DNA of 51,539 bases from Trabulsiella odontotermitis (GTDB lineage Bacteria; Pseudomonadota; Gammaproteobacteria; Enterobacterales; Enterobacteriaceae), in the NCBI RefSeq assembly GCF_030053895.1, contig NZ_CP125782.1:1-51539 (forward strand), written 5' to 3'. A model generated the notes under the pieces. That model was not told the origin of the DNA, made no database searches, and saw only the letters and a list, made by a program, of their open reading frames with translations. Positions 51,022 through 51,539 of the stretch are shown piece by piece. Made by a program: the position numbers and the translations under genes. Every line of letters starts with the position of its first letter. Position 1 is the stretch's first letter.

Positions 51022-51539
51022 TCATGATTTTGTGGTGTAGCGATAAATAGTCATGCGAGAAACGTTGAAGCGCTTAGCAACTGCACCAACTGTCATTTCA
51101 GGATCAGCAAGTAAGATTCTAATTTGTTTAACATCTTCTTCAGAAAGTGACGGTTTTCTCCCTCCCACACGGCCCCTTGCGCGTGCAGCTGCAAGGCCTG
51201 AGCGCGTTCTTTCAATATTGCGGTTGCGTTCAAAGCTAGAGAATATCGCCATCAGATGAGTATAGATTTCCCCTATAACTGGCGCATTTGTGTCTATTCT
51301 GTCCTTGATGGCTATGAAAGTTATTCCGCGTTTCTTCAGGTCGTCGAGTAAAGTAATGACTTGACCCAATGAACCGCCGAGCCGATCTAGTGCCCAAACT
51401 ACTAGGGTATCTCCCTCGCGCAATGCTTTCAGGCAGTTCTCCAGTTCCGGCGCACCTTTTTTGTCGCGCTTTGGGCCGCTACGTGAGGTCTGATCCTGAT
51501 AGATTTGCTCACATCCAGCTTTTGTTAGTTCGTCAACCT
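51022..51539 (-). CDS. resP: Serine resolvase, main part (start at 52, across the window ends)
   Basis: Residues 18-189 of the 189-residue resolvase; the first 17 are at 52-1. The catalytic domain continues QVDELTKAGCEQIYQDQTSR SGPKRD, VVWALDRLGGSLGQ, and IFSSFERNRNIERTRSGLAA. The C-terminal helix-turn-helix is MTVGAVAKRFNVSRMTIYRY. It should resolve plasmid dimers at a res site upstream and so aid stable inheritance, as described for pKM101-type plasmids. Intact. Confidence 0.94.
   Translation of the reverse strand, partial: VDELTKAGCEQIYQDQTSRSGPKRDKKGAPELENCLKALREGDTLVVWALDRLGGSLGQVITLLDDLKKRGITFIAIKDRIDTNAPVIGEIYTHLMAIFSSFERNRNIERTRSGLAAARARGRVGGRKPSLSEEDVKQIRILLADPEMTVGAVAKRFNVSRMTIYRYTTKS

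Noticed and set aside
1..51539. tRNA or rRNA genes
   Set aside because: I saw no cloverleaf or ribosomal sequence anywhere on either strand; I could not run a covariance search.

Overview
The window is a complete circular IncN-type conjugative plasmid of 51,539 bp. The linear ends cut one serine-resolvase gene: the minus-strand reading frame that enters at 51539 continues without a break into bases 52..1, giving a single 189-residue protein. The hosts of such plasmids are Enterobacteriaceae (Escherichia, Klebsiella). The IncN identification rests on the gene set: RepA with 22-bp and 37-bp iterons, a pKM101/R46-like TraL-TraG secretion operon, TraI-TraJ-TraK, StbABC, ArdA/ArdB behind repeated CUP promoter elements, MucAB, Nuc and FipA.

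Region by region. 1-246: end of the resolvase gene and its presumed res region. 247-3672: class 1 integron in a Tn402-type shell (IRi, intI1, attI1, dfrA14, truncated cassette, mobC fragment, IS6100 between two IRt copies), flanked by a 5-bp CTGTT duplication. 3733-6408: EcoRII restriction-modification pair. 6507-6794: IS1 remnant. 6790-9027 (minus): small operon with KorB, KikA, a lipoprotein and a Mrr-like nuclease. 9136-20011 (plus): type IV secretion operon plus nuc. 20185-30662: fipA, split by a Tn3-family transposon (20475-30320, TATAT duplication). IS26 has replaced the middle of that transposon with an inverted-IS26-bounded segment holding a Tn21-type tnpA end, an IS5075-like element, an ISKpn19-like element and qnrS1. 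30662-35845 (minus): TraI, TraJ, TraK. 35846-36335: oriT and StbA-type repeats. 36336-37850: stbABC. 38000-46000: leading region with antirestriction and small CUP-driven genes. 45578-47306: SOS-controlled mucAB. 47457-48604: SprT-like protease and a KorA/TrfB-like repressor. 48605-50660: oriV, repA and nineteen 37-bp repeats.

How it works together: TraI nicks oriT near 36055. The plus strand then enters the recipient 5' end first, so the stb/ard region arrives early. Every CUP-driven gene there is on the minus strand, so the incoming strand is its template. TraJ couples the relaxosome to the TraL-TraG channel. Stb proteins secure inheritance. Resistance genes are dfrA14 (trimethoprim; frame broken as written) and qnrS1 (quinolones; intact).

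The most striking oddity is a set of small frame-breaking insertions in intI1, dfrA14, korB, traB, traC, traF and traG, while genes of equal length elsewhere are intact. As written, the plasmid could not assemble its conjugation machine. The most novel regulatory signals are a TGTATTG half-site shared by CUP promoters, stbA, mpr and the KorA-like gene, and a 13-bp palindrome CGTGACAGTCACG at three places.
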